A DNA stretch of 64,000 nucleotides from Planctomycetota bacterium (GTDB lineage Bacteria > Planctomycetota > UBA1135 > UBA2386): contig JACKIC010000002.1 of the NCBI GenBank assembly GCA_020638655.1, positions 496,001 through 560,000 of the forward strand. The letters are read 5' to 3'. Shown here in pieces: positions 53,812 through 61,585 of this stretch (the stretch's first letter is position 1; each line of letters starts with the position of its first letter). Position numbers and translations under genes: made by a program. The notes under the pieces are model-generated. The model saw only the letters and a list, made by a program, of their open reading frames with translations. It did not search any database and was not told where the DNA came from.

Positions 53812-55182
53812 TCAGCGGATGCCGTACTTGCGCAGCTTGTGGAACAGGGTGCTGCGGTTGATGCCGAGCACCCTGGCCGCCTTCTCGCGGTTGCCGTCGC
53901 AGTGCGCCAGCGCGCGCTCGATGATGCGCCGCTCGGGACCGGCCAGCGCCTCCTTGAGCGGCAGGATCGGGCCGTCGCCGAGGCCGTCGTCCGTCGCCGC
54001 CGCGGTCGCCGCCGCGGCGACGACCGCTTTCGGCAGGTCGCGCAGGTCGACCTCGGGGCTCTCGCCGAGCACCACGGCGCGTTCGACGAAGTTCTCGAGC
54101 TGGCGCACGTTGCCGGGCCACGGCGAGTCGACCAGCGCCTGCAGGGCGCGGTCGGTGAAGTGCATCGCCGGCTTGCCGTGTTCGCGGGCGAAGCGGCGCA
54201 GGAAGTGCTCGGCGAGGTTGGCGATGTCGGTGCGGCGCTCGCGCAGCGGCGGCATCTCGATCGCGACCACGTTGATGCGGTAGTAGAGGTCCTCGCGGAA
54301 CTCGCCGCTGGCCACCGCCTGCTCGAGGTCCTTGTTGGTGGCCAGCACGATGCGCACGTCGACGCCGACGGTCTTGGTGTCGCCGACGCGCTCGATCACG
54401 CGGTCCTGCAGCACCCGCAGCAGCTTGATCTGGAACGCCGGCGAGCTGGTGCCGATCTCGTCGAGGAAGATCGTGCCGCCGCTCGCCGCCTCGAACTTGC
54501 CGACCTTGTCGCGCACCGCGCCCGTGAACGCGCCCTTGGTGTGGCCGAACAGCTCCGACTCGAGCAGCGTCTCGGGCAGCGCGCCGCAGTTGACCTCGAC
54601 GAACGGCCCGTGGCGGCGCGAGCTCAGCGAGTGCAGCGAGCGCGCCAGCAGCGTCTTGCCGGTGCCCGACTCGCCGGTGATCAGCACCGTCGTGCGGGTG
54701 TCGGCGACGGTCTTCACGGTCTTGAAGATCGACTGCATGCGCGGGTCGGTGCCGACCACGTTGTCGAGCCGCACGCGGTCGTCGAGGGCGTCGCGCAGCG
54801 CGTGGTTCTCCTTGCGCAGGGCGGCCTTCTCGAGCGCCCGGTCGATCGCCACCAGCACCTGGTCGGGGGCGAACGGCTTGCCCAGGAAGTCGGCCGCGCC
54901 GTGCCGCATGGCCTGCACCGCGTCCTGCACCGAACCGAACGCCGACAGCAGCACCACCGCCGTGTCGGGGTGCACGTGCTGGATCTCCTCGAGCAGCTTG
55001 ATGCCGCCGCCGCCCGGCAACTGCAGGTCGGCCAGCACCAGGTCGACCTCGCCGTCGGCGATCGGCAGCATCGCTGCGGCCAGGTCGGTGGCCGCGTCGA
55101 AGTCGAAGCCGCGTTCGCCGAGCAGCCGGGACAGGTCGCTCTGCGTGCGGGGATCGGGGTCGGCGAGCAGGATCTTGGGCAT
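53812..55182 (-). CDS. prsR: PrsR-like sigma-54-dependent response regulator
   Basis: The protein is 456 residues from ATG 55182. The receiver domain has PDP acidic residues at 8-10, the phospho-acceptor Asp52 in VLADLQLP, and Lys in FLGKPF. The AAA+ domain carries Walker A GESGTGKT, the sigma-54 contact GAFTGA, and Walker B GTIFLDEIG. A Fis-type helix-turn-helix closes it (NREKAARVLGINRSTLFHKLRKYGIR). This is the layout of the PEP-CTERM-box response regulator PrsR, which with kinase PrsK activates sigma-54 promoters of PEP-CTERM genes. No PrsK is adjacent, so its kinase must be elsewhere. Confidence 0.88.
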   Translation of the reverse strand: MPKILLADPDPRTQSDLSRLLGERGFDFDAATDLAAAMLPIADGEVDLVLADLQLPGGGGIKLLEEIQHVHPDTAVVLLSAFGSVQDAVQAMRHGAADFLGKPFAPDQVLVAIDRALEKAALRKENHALRDALDDRVRLDNVVGTDPRMQSIFKTVKTVADTRTTVLITGESGTGKTLLARSLHSLSSRRHGPFVEVNCGALPETLLESELFGHTKGAFTGAVRDKVGKFEAASGGTIFLDEIGTSSPAFQIKLLRVLQDRVIERVGDTKTVGVDVRIVLATNKDLEQAVASGEFREDLYYRINVVAIEMPPLRERRTDIANLAEHFLRRFAREHGKPAMHFTDRALQALVDSPWPGNVRQLENFVERAVVLGESPEVDLRDLPKAVVAAAATAAATDDGLGDGPILPLKEALAGPERRIIERALAHCDGNREKAARVLGINRSTLFHKLRKYGIR

Positions 55183-55312
55183 CGGACTACCGTCGGCGCG
55201 ATCGGACACTGTCGCGGATCTGCGACGGTCGGTTCATCGGCCGGGCAGGGCGGCCGCCTGAACCCGCGCCTGCTCTTGCGGTTTTGGCCGCGAACCGTGA
55301 CCGTGCCCGCCC

Positions 55313-56260
55313 ATGCGCCTGTCGCGTCCAGCTCCGCCGCCGCCACCCGCCGTCGCCCCGGGCGCGACGGTCGCCGGCGTGCTCGCCGAAGTGCGTCGCT
55401 TCGAGGTCCGGACCAGCCGGTTCGTGACCGACGTGCTGGCCGGCGGCTACCGCTCGACCTTCCGCGGCGCCGGCGTCGAGTTCAGCGAGGTTCGCGAATA
55501 CGTCGAGGGCGACGACCCGCGCCAGGTCGACTGGAACGTGACCGCGCGCCTGGGCCGGCCGTTCATCAAGCGCTTCGTCGAGGAGCGCGAGCTGACCATG
55601 GTGTTCGCGCTCGACCTGTCGGCGTCGATGGCGACCGGGATCGGCGCCTGGTCGTTGCGCGAGGCCGCGGCGCGGTTCTGCGCCTGCCTGGGCCTGGCGG
55701 CGATCGACAACCACGACCGCGTCGGCCTGATCGCGGGCAGCTCGGCGTGCTCGCGCTTCGTGCTGCCGCGCAAGGGCGCCGGCCACGTGCTGCGGGTGGT
55801 GCAGGACTGCCTGTTCGCGCAGGGGCGCGATCGCGGCACCGACTTGGCCAACCTGCTGGGTGAGACCGCACGGCGGTTGCGGCGGCGCGCCGTGGTGATC
55901 CTGCTGTCGGACTTCGTCGGCGAACTGCCCGAGCGCGTGCTGTCGGTGTGCGGCCGGCGCCACGACCTGGTCGCCGTGCACCTGCTGCCGCCCGAGCTGA
56001 CCGCGCCGCCGCCCGAGTTGCTCGACGTCGTCGACCCCGAGACGGGGCGCCGCACCCGAGTCGACTTCGCGTTCGCGCCGGCGCGCGCCGCGTTCGCCGC
56101 GGGCGTGCAGCGCTGGCGCCACGAGCTGGCCGAGAAGCTGCGCCGCTGCAACGTCGACCGCATCGACCTGCAGCTGCCGATGCAGCCCGACCTGACGGCG
56201 ATCGTCAATCCGCTGCTGCGCTTCTTCCATCGCCGCGAGCTGCGGCAGGTGCGGCGTTGA
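55313..56260 (+). CDS. DUF58 domain protein (Bat operon)
   Basis: The protein is 315 residues from ATG 55313. The DUF58 signature REYVEGDDPRQVDWNVTARLG lies at residues 61-81. It is followed by a VWA-like MIDAS sequence DLSAS at 101-105. Such proteins usually work with a MoxR-type AAA+ ATPase, but the 130 bases upstream lead straight to the divergent regulator gene and contain none. First of six genes in a row, each overlapping the next by 4 bases. The group is known as the Bacteroides aerotolerance (Bat) type; its molecular role is unsettled. Confidence 0.9.
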   Translation: MRLSRPAPPPPPAVAPGATVAGVLAEVRRFEVRTSRFVTDVLAGGYRSTFRGAGVEFSEVREYVEGDDPRQVDWNVTARLGRPFIKRFVEERELTMVFALDLSASMATGIGAWSLREAAARFCACLGLAAIDNHDRVGLIAGSSACSRFVLPRKGAGHVLRVVQDCLFAQGRDRGTDLANLLGETARRLRRRAVVILLSDFVGELPERVLSVCGRRHDLVAVHLLPPELTAPPPELLDVVDPETGRRTRVDFAFAPARAAFAAGVQRWRHELAEKLRRCNVDRIDLQLPMQPDLTAIVNPLLRFFHRRELRQVRR

Positions 56261-57120
56261 AGGGGGGCGGGATCGCGCTCGTGCTGTGGGTGGTGGCCGC
56301 GGCGGCGCCGCTGGCGTGCGCCCAGGAACCGATCGAACTGGTCGTGCCCGCCGACCAGACACTGCGCTTCGGTGAGCCGTTCGAGGTGTCGGTGCGCTTG
56401 TCGGCGGCGCTGCGCGAGGCGGCGTTCGACCCCGCCTGGCTGCAGCCGCTGCTCGTCGAGCAGTCGGCGCCCGGCGGTGCCGACGCGGCGGGCGGAACGC
56501 TGTGGCAGTGCCGCGTGCGCGCGTTCGCGGTCGGCGAGGTGGCGATCGGGCGCGCGCTCGACGTGACGGTGCCCCCGGGACGCGCCGTCCGTGCGCAGTT
56601 GCTACCGGTGACGTTGCGCGTCGCCTCGGTGCTGCCCGACCCGCCCGGCGACTACGAATGGCCCGGCGACGTGCGCGAGCTGCGGCGCGGCTCGTGGTGG
56701 CCGTACGCGCTGGTGGCGCTCGCGGTGGCGATGGGCGGGGCCCTGGCGCTGCGCGGCCGGCGCGCGGTTCCGGTCGCCGCGCCAGCGCCGCCGCCACCGG
56801 TACCCGCGCACGAACCGGTGCTCGCGGGGCTGGCGGCGCTCGGCGACGAACTCGACGATCTGGCCTTCCACACCGAGTTGGTGTCGCTGCTGCGCGGCTA
56901 TCTGGCGCGGCGCTACGACCTTCACGCCGACGTGCGCACCAGTGAGGAGCTGTGGCAGCACCACCGGGCCGGCGGCGCTGAGCTGCTGCGCGACTGCCTG
57001 TGGCGCTGCGACCTCGTCAAGTTCGCCTGCATCGCGCCGCCGCGCGACGAACGTGAGCGCGCCCGGCAGGCGGCGATCGGGTTCGTGCGACACACCGCGT
57101 CGACGACGGAGGCGGCGTGA
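56257..57120 (+). CDS. Small BatD/DUF4381-like membrane protein
   Basis: The protein is 287 residues from a TTG that overlaps the DUF58 stop (TTGA). A signal peptide (GIALVLWVVAAAAPLACAQ) leads to a periplasmic beta-domain (ELVVPADQTLRFGEPFEVSVRL). A helix follows near residues 147-165 (WWPYALVALAVAMGGALALRG) and a cytoplasmic helical tail with LDDLAFHTELVSLLRGYLARRYDLHADVRTSEELW. This layout matches the short oxygen-tolerance proteins found between DUF58 and BatA in Bat operons. Confidence 0.78.
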   Translation: MKGGGIALVLWVVAAAAPLACAQEPIELVVPADQTLRFGEPFEVSVRLSAALREAAFDPAWLQPLLVEQSAPGGADAAGGTLWQCRVRAFAVGEVAIGRALDVTVPPGRAVRAQLLPVTLRVASVLPDPPGDYEWPGDVRELRRGSWWPYALVALAVAMGGALALRGRRAVPVAAPAPPPPVPAHEPVLAGLAALGDELDDLAFHTELVSLLRGYLARRYDLHADVRTSEELWQHHRAGGAELLRDCLWRCDLVKFACIAPPRDERERARQAAIGFVRHTASTTEAA

Positions 57121-58109
57121 ACGACTTCGGCTTCGCATTCGCCGACCCGGCGTGGTTCGGGCTCGTCGTCCTGTTGCCGCTGGTGGTGTGGGCGCGGTGG
57201 CGCGCGCGCCCCGGCCTGCCCGGCGTCGACCCGCTGGCGCCGGCGGGCCTCGGCGAGGCCCTGCCGCGGTCGTGGCGCCAGCGCCTGCTGTGGTTGCCGC
57301 CGTCCTGCCTGGGGCTGGGCCTCGTGTGCCTCGTGGCCGCGTTGGCGCGTCCGACCCAGCGCCTGCCGCTGCCGCCCGAACGGCTCGGCGTCGACCTGCT
57401 GCTGTGCGTCGACATCAGCTCGTCGATGGCCGCGACGGACCTCGGCGACGCCGAGCCGCGGCTCGCTGCGGCGCGGCGCTTCGCCGCGAGCTTCGGCCAG
57501 GGGCGTCCCGCCGACCGCCTGGGCTGCGTGCGCTTCGCGCGCTTCGCCGACCTGATCTGCCCGCCGACGCTCGACCACGCCGCGTTCGCGACGCTGCTCG
57601 AACGGCTGCAGCTGGTGCCCGCCGACGGTCCCGAGGACGCGACCGGCATCGGCGCGGCGCTGGCCCTCGCCGCCGAGGTGCTGCAGCGGTCGACGAGCAA
57701 GAGCAAGGTGATCGTGCTGCTGACCGACGGCGAGGAGAACCTGGCGACGACCGCGTCGCCGCAGGAGATCGCGCCGCTGCACGCCGCGCAGTGGTGCAAG
57801 CAGCTCGGCGTGCGCGTGCACACGGTGGTGGTCGGCAAGGGCAGTCCGCAGCCCGACGGCAGCTTCCTGCCGCTCGACCTGACCACCGTGCAGCAGGTTT
57901 CGGCGACGACCGGCGGGCGCTGCTACACGGCGCCCGACACGGCGACGCTGGCCGCGGTGCAGGGCGCCATCGAGGCGCTCGAGAAGGTGCCGTTCGCCGA
58001 GCCGCGCGTGCTGGTGCGCGAGTGGTTCGCGCTGCCGCTGTGGCTGGGCCTGGTGCTGGGCTGGCTGGGCCGCTGGCTCGGCCAGCGCCGCCTGGAGGTG
58101 CTGACGTGA
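57117..58109 (+). CDS. BatA-like VWA membrane protein
   Basis: The protein is 330 residues from a GTG overlapping the previous stop. Two N-terminal helices (WFGLVVLLPLVVWARW and CLGLGLVCLVAALA) are followed by a von Willebrand A domain with a complete MIDAS start DISSS at 99-103, GIGAALALAAEVL, and VIVLLTDGEEN. A final helix (ALPLWLGLVLGWLGRWL) anchors the C-terminus, with the VWA domain facing the periplasm as is usual for BatA. The metal site should bind Mg2+ and a partner's acidic residue, possibly on BatB or BatD (inference). Confidence 0.9.
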   Translation: MNDFGFAFADPAWFGLVVLLPLVVWARWRARPGLPGVDPLAPAGLGEALPRSWRQRLLWLPPSCLGLGLVCLVAALARPTQRLPLPPERLGVDLLLCVDISSSMAATDLGDAEPRLAAARRFAASFGQGRPADRLGCVRFARFADLICPPTLDHAAFATLLERLQLVPADGPEDATGIGAALALAAEVLQRSTSKSKVIVLLTDGEENLATTASPQEIAPLHAAQWCKQLGVRVHTVVVGKGSPQPDGSFLPLDLTTVQQVSATTGGRCYTAPDTATLAAVQGAIEALEKVPFAEPRVLVREWFALPLWLGLVLGWLGRWLGQRRLEVLT

Positions 58110-59095
58110 CCGGTCTGGACTGGTTACCGCCGGCGAGCTGGCCGCTGGTGCTGCTGGTGCCGCTGCTGGCGTGGATGGCCGTGCGCGGCGAACGCCGGCG
58201 TCGCGAACGGCAGCAGGCGGCGTTCGGCCGGCGCACCGCCGCGGTGCTCGGCCGCCCCGCGTTCGTGCGGGCCCGCGCGGTGTGCGGTTGGCTCGGGGCG
58301 CTGTGTTGCGCGATCGCGCTGCTGCAGCCGCTCGCGGGCGCACCGCCCGGGGCGCCGGCGCGCCCCGAGGTGGTGCTGTGCCTGGACCTGTCGCGCTCGA
58401 TGCTGGCGCGCGACCTGCGGCCCGACCGGTTGCGCGCCGCTCAGGCCGACATCCGCGCGCTCGCCGACGCGGCGCTGCCGGCGCGGGTGGGGCTGGTCGC
58501 GTTCGCGGGCACCGCCGAGTGGATCGCGCCGCGCACCGACGATCTGCAGTCGCTCGCCGTGCTCGCCGCTGGTCTCGACCCGAGCCGGCTCGCGCGCGGC
58601 GGCACCGATCTGGCCGCGGCGATCGACACGGCGCTTTCGGCGTTCGCGCGCGGCGGCGGCGGCGAACACGCGGGCATCGTGCTGCTCACCGACGGCGAGG
58701 ACTTCGCCGACGGCGCGCTGGCCGCGGTGCAGCGCGCGGTGGCCGCGGGGGTCAGCGTGTCGACGCTCGCCTACGGCAGCGACGGCGGCAGCAAGATCGT
58801 GGTCGAGGGCGACGACGGCGAGGTGTTCCTGCAGGACGGCAGCGGCGCCGACGTGATCAGCGTGCCCGATCGCGCGGCGCTGGCGGCGCTGGCCGCCGCC
58901 GGCGGCGGCACCTTCGCCAATGGCGACGGCCAGGGCGCCCTGCTGCGCGTGTTCACCGACCTGTTGTTGCCGCGCGCGCAGCGCGCCGCGCACCGCGACC
59001 CGACGCGGCAGCCACCGCACGTGTTCCAGTGGCCCTTGCTGCTCGGCGTGCTGCTCAGCATGCTGGCGCTCGCCCTGCCCGAACGACGCCGATGA
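58106..59095 (+). CDS. BatB-like VWA membrane protein
   Basis: The protein is 329 residues from a GTG overlapping the BatA-like stop. Like its neighbour it has two N-terminal helices (WPLVLLVPLLAWMAV, VCGWLGALCCAIALLQPLA), a VWA domain with MIDAS DLSRS at 94-98, the GGTDLAAAID and IVLLTDGEDF segments, and a C-terminal helix (PLLLGVLLSMLALALP). A conserved GDDGEVF insertion before the last helix is also seen in BatB proteins. It probably pairs with the BatA-like protein in the cytoplasmic membrane. Confidence 0.9.
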   Translation: MTGLDWLPPASWPLVLLVPLLAWMAVRGERRRRERQQAAFGRRTAAVLGRPAFVRARAVCGWLGALCCAIALLQPLAGAPPGAPARPEVVLCLDLSRSMLARDLRPDRLRAAQADIRALADAALPARVGLVAFAGTAEWIAPRTDDLQSLAVLAAGLDPSRLARGGTDLAAAIDTALSAFARGGGGEHAGIVLLTDGEDFADGALAAVQRAVAAGVSVSTLAYGSDGGSKIVVEGDDGEVFLQDGSGADVISVPDRAALAALAAAGGGTFANGDGQGALLRVFTDLLLPRAQRAAHRDPTRQPPHVFQWPLLLGVLLSMLALALPERRR

Positions 59096-59814
59096 AGATC
59101 CTCGCTGCGATGCTGACTTGCGCGGTGCTGCCCCAGGCGGCCGGCGGCGATGCGTTCGCGGCGGCGCTGGCCGACTATCGCGCGCAGCGCTACGAAGCCG
59201 CACTGGCCGGGTTCACCGCCGAGCTGCAGGCCGCCGGGGAGGGCGCCAGCCCCGAGCTGCGCTGCGACGCGGCGCTGGCTGCGCTGCGCATGCGCCGGCC
59301 CGGTGACGCCGAAGCCGCGGCGCGGCCGCTGCTCGAGCACAACGCGGCCGACGAACGTGCCTGGGGCGAGTTCCTGCTCGGGCAGGCGGCGATGCAGCGC
59401 GCCGAGGTCGCCGCCGCCGCGGCGCGCCTGCCCGACGCCGAGCCGATGGCCTGGCAGGCGGCCGTGAGCAGCGCCGAGCGCGCGTTCGCGCACTGGTGCC
59501 GCGCGGCGCAGCGACCGGGCGGGTGGCACGAGGCGCAGCGCAACGCCGAGCGCGCGCTGCACGCGCTGGACGAGCTGCGCCGGCAGCGCGACGCCGCGCA
59601 ACCGACCAAGAAGAAGGACGACGCGCCGCCGCCGCCCGCGCCGACCGATCAGCAGCCACTCGAGGAGCAGCTGCCCGATCTGACGGTGCCGCCGCTGTCG
59701 CCGGCGCAGCTCCAGGAGCTGGCGCAGAAGCTGGCGCGCAAGGAGAAGGAGAAGCGCACTACGCGCATCGCCGCGCAGCGCGGGCAGGCCGTCGCCGGGG
59801 AGCGGGACTGGTGA
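59092..59814 (+). CDS. BatC-like TPR protein
   Basis: The protein is 240 residues, ATG overlapping the BatB-like stop. A short signal (ILAAMLTCAVLPQAAG) is followed by two or three TPR-like units (AAALADYRAQRYEAALAGFTAELQAAG, EWGEFLLG-type spacing) and a charged, Pro/Lys-rich tail (TKKKDDAPPPPAP, then LARKEKEKRTTRIAAQRG). BatC proteins have this size and position between BatB and BatD and probably assemble the complex in the periplasm. Confidence 0.8.
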   Translation: MKILAAMLTCAVLPQAAGGDAFAAALADYRAQRYEAALAGFTAELQAAGEGASPELRCDAALAALRMRRPGDAEAAARPLLEHNAADERAWGEFLLGQAAMQRAEVAAAAARLPDAEPMAWQAAVSSAERAFAHWCRAAQRPGGWHEAQRNAERALHALDELRRQRDAAQPTKKKDDAPPPPAPTDQQPLEEQLPDLTVPPLSPAQLQELAQKLARKEKEKRTTRIAAQRGQAVAGERDW

Positions 59815-61157
59815 GGCCATTGGTCGTGTTCGCGGCGGCGCTGGCAGCGCTGCGCGCGCAGGCGCCGGCCCCGGCGTTCGTCGAGGTCGTGCCCGAGCGG
59901 GCGACGGTCTACGTCGAGCAGCCGCTGCACGGCGTGCTGCGCGTCGGCTACGACGTCGCGTTCTTCCGCGAGCGGGGCATCGATCTGTTCGCGCAGCGCT
60001 TCGACCTGCCGTTCGGCGTGCGCGCACCTTGGGTCGAGGACGACGCGGCGCACGCCCTGTCGTGGCCGGCGCCCGACGGTGAACCGCTGCGGCGCGGCGT
60101 GGTCGGCGCCGGCGTGCGCCAGTTCGCGACGGTCGGCGAACGGCGCGACGGCGAGCGCGTCTACGCGGTGCTCGAGGCGCCGTTCGTCTGGATGCCGCTG
60201 ACCGTGGACGCGCCGCCGGGCGCGCCGGTCGAGCTGCGCTACGCGTTCGCGAGCGCCTTCACCGAGGACTTCCTGCGCGGTCGGCAGCCCGTCGACAAGC
60301 AGGAGGCGACGGTGCGCAGCGAGGTGCCCGCGTGGACGGTGCGCGCGCTGCCGGTCGAGGGGCGGCCCGAGACCTTCTGCGGCGCGGTGGGCCGGTTCGA
60401 GCTGCGCGCCACCGTTTCGGCGCCTCGCGTCGAGGTCGGTCAGGGCTTCACCGCGACCCTGACGATCACGGGCGACGGCAACCTGCAGCGCTTCGCGGCG
60501 CCGCCGCTGCCGGAACTGGCGGGGTTCCACGTGCAGGGCGTCGTCGAACGTCGCGCCGCCGCGGGGCGCGAGTTCGTGTTCGACCTGTTGCCGCTGCGCG
60601 CGGGCGTCGAGGCCTTGCCGCCGCTGCCGTTCTGCGCCTTCGATCCCGCGGCGGAGCGCTACGTCGTCTCGCACACGGCGCCGGTGCCGCTGACCGTGGT
60701 GCCCGCCGCCGACGTCACCGCCCTGCCGGACCGCGTGCGTGACCTGATCGCGCGCGAGGCCGAGTTGCACCGCGCCCGGAACGCGCTGCCCGCCTGGGTC
60801 TGGCTGCTGGCCGGCATCGCTTTGCTGGCCTTCGTGCCCGGTTGGTTGGCGCTGCGTCGCCGCGGCGCGCGGCGCGCCGCGCTGCAGGCGGCCTTGCGCA
60901 GCCTCCAGGACTCGGCGTCGGGCGACGCACCGGCGCGCCTCGCGGCCTTCGAACGTGTGTGTGCCCTCGTCGTCGGTCGGGACGCGTTCGGTCCCGAGGT
61001 CTGGCAGGCGCTTGCCGGCTCCGGCGCCGATGCCACCGCGGTGGCGGCGGCGCGGCAGGTGCACGGCCAGCTCGCCGACGCGGTCTACGGCGGCGTGCCG
61101 CCGCCCGCGACCGAGGTGTGCGCCGCGGCTCAGCAGCTGGTGTCGGCGCCGCGCTGA
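59811..61157 (+). CDS. BatD-like oxygen-tolerance protein
   Basis: The protein is 448 residues from a GTG overlapping the BatC-like stop. A signal peptide (VVFAAALAALRAQ) starts it. Tandem beta-sandwich domains follow, including EVVPERATVYVEQPLHGVLRVGY and VSAPRVEVGQGFTATLTITGDGNLQRF. The 'VE.GQ.F..TLT..G.GN......P' strand is the BatD hallmark. A helix (LPAWVWLLAGIALLAFVPGWLAL) leads to a cytoplasmic helical tail. It is the last gene of the operon. Confidence 0.9.
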   Translation: MRPLVVFAAALAALRAQAPAPAFVEVVPERATVYVEQPLHGVLRVGYDVAFFRERGIDLFAQRFDLPFGVRAPWVEDDAAHALSWPAPDGEPLRRGVVGAGVRQFATVGERRDGERVYAVLEAPFVWMPLTVDAPPGAPVELRYAFASAFTEDFLRGRQPVDKQEATVRSEVPAWTVRALPVEGRPETFCGAVGRFELRATVSAPRVEVGQGFTATLTITGDGNLQRFAAPPLPELAGFHVQGVVERRAAAGREFVFDLLPLRAGVEALPPLPFCAFDPAAERYVVSHTAPVPLTVVPAADVTALPDRVRDLIAREAELHRARNALPAWVWLLAGIALLAFVPGWLALRRRGARRAALQAALRSLQDSASGDAPARLAAFERVCALVVGRDAFGPEVWQALAGSGADATAVAAARQVHGQLADAVYGGVPPPATEVCAAAQQLVSAPR

Positions 61158-61166
61158 TCCGCCGAC

Positions 61167-61361
61167 CTACCAGCGCGCGCTCAGGACCTCGTCGAGGCGC
61201 GCTGCGCTCGCGTCGTGGCCGAAACCCGTCGCCAGGGTGGCGAGCACGTCGGCCATGGTATGGAGCGTGCAGAACAGCACGAACGTGACCAGGGTCAGCA
61301 GGGTCGCGAGGACGAGCAGCTGCCGCAGGGTGTCGGGACGGGTCGGTTCGGGGTTCCTCAT
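61167..61361 (-). CDS. Small single-helix membrane protein
   Basis: The protein is 64 residues from ATG 61361. A short charged N-terminus (RNPEPTRPDTLRQ) precedes one long hydrophobic helix (LLVLATLLTLVTFVLFCTLHTM) and a soluble tail. I do not recognise it. The clean helix, ATG start and fit between the converging BatD-like gene (9-base gap) and the tRNA support it as a real gene. No function can be inferred. Confidence 0.55.
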   Translation of the reverse strand: MRNPEPTRPDTLRQLLVLATLLTLVTFVLFCTLHTMADVLATLATGFGHDASAARLDEVLSARW

Positions 61362-61428
61362 GACCCCTGTGCTGGCGCCGGATGCCGCGGCATTTGGCCA
61401 AGGAGGCGCACGAACTTCGCGGCGCGAG

Positions 61429-61516
61429 TGGTGCGGGGAGAGGGACTCGAACCCTCACGACCGTTGCCGGCCCGCGGCTTTTAAGGCCGCTGCGTCTGCC
61501 ATTTCGCCACCCCCGC
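61429..61516 (-). tRNA. tRNA-Leu (anticodon UAA)
   Basis: On the minus strand the molecule starts GCGGGGG and ends UCCCCGC, A73 and an encoded CCA (61429-61431). The anticodon arm GCGGC-CUUAAAA-GCCGC gives anticodon UAA. The long variable arm marks a class II tRNA, and the T arm has the GUUCGAGUC loop. Length is 88 bases with CCA. It reads UUA/UUG codons, which are rare in this GC-rich genome. Confidence 0.95.
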
Positions 61517-61585
61517 GCGGGCGGTGATTCTGCGGAGGGTCGCCACAAAACGCCAAGACGATTGTGGGCACCCGCGGCCCGCGCG

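Noticed and set aside
49288..55863. Open frame of about 2191 codons on the plus strand opposite the TPR and PrsR-like genes
   Set aside because: It spans two clear minus-strand genes and reads as compositionally biased text. PrsR motifs on the other strand are unambiguous.
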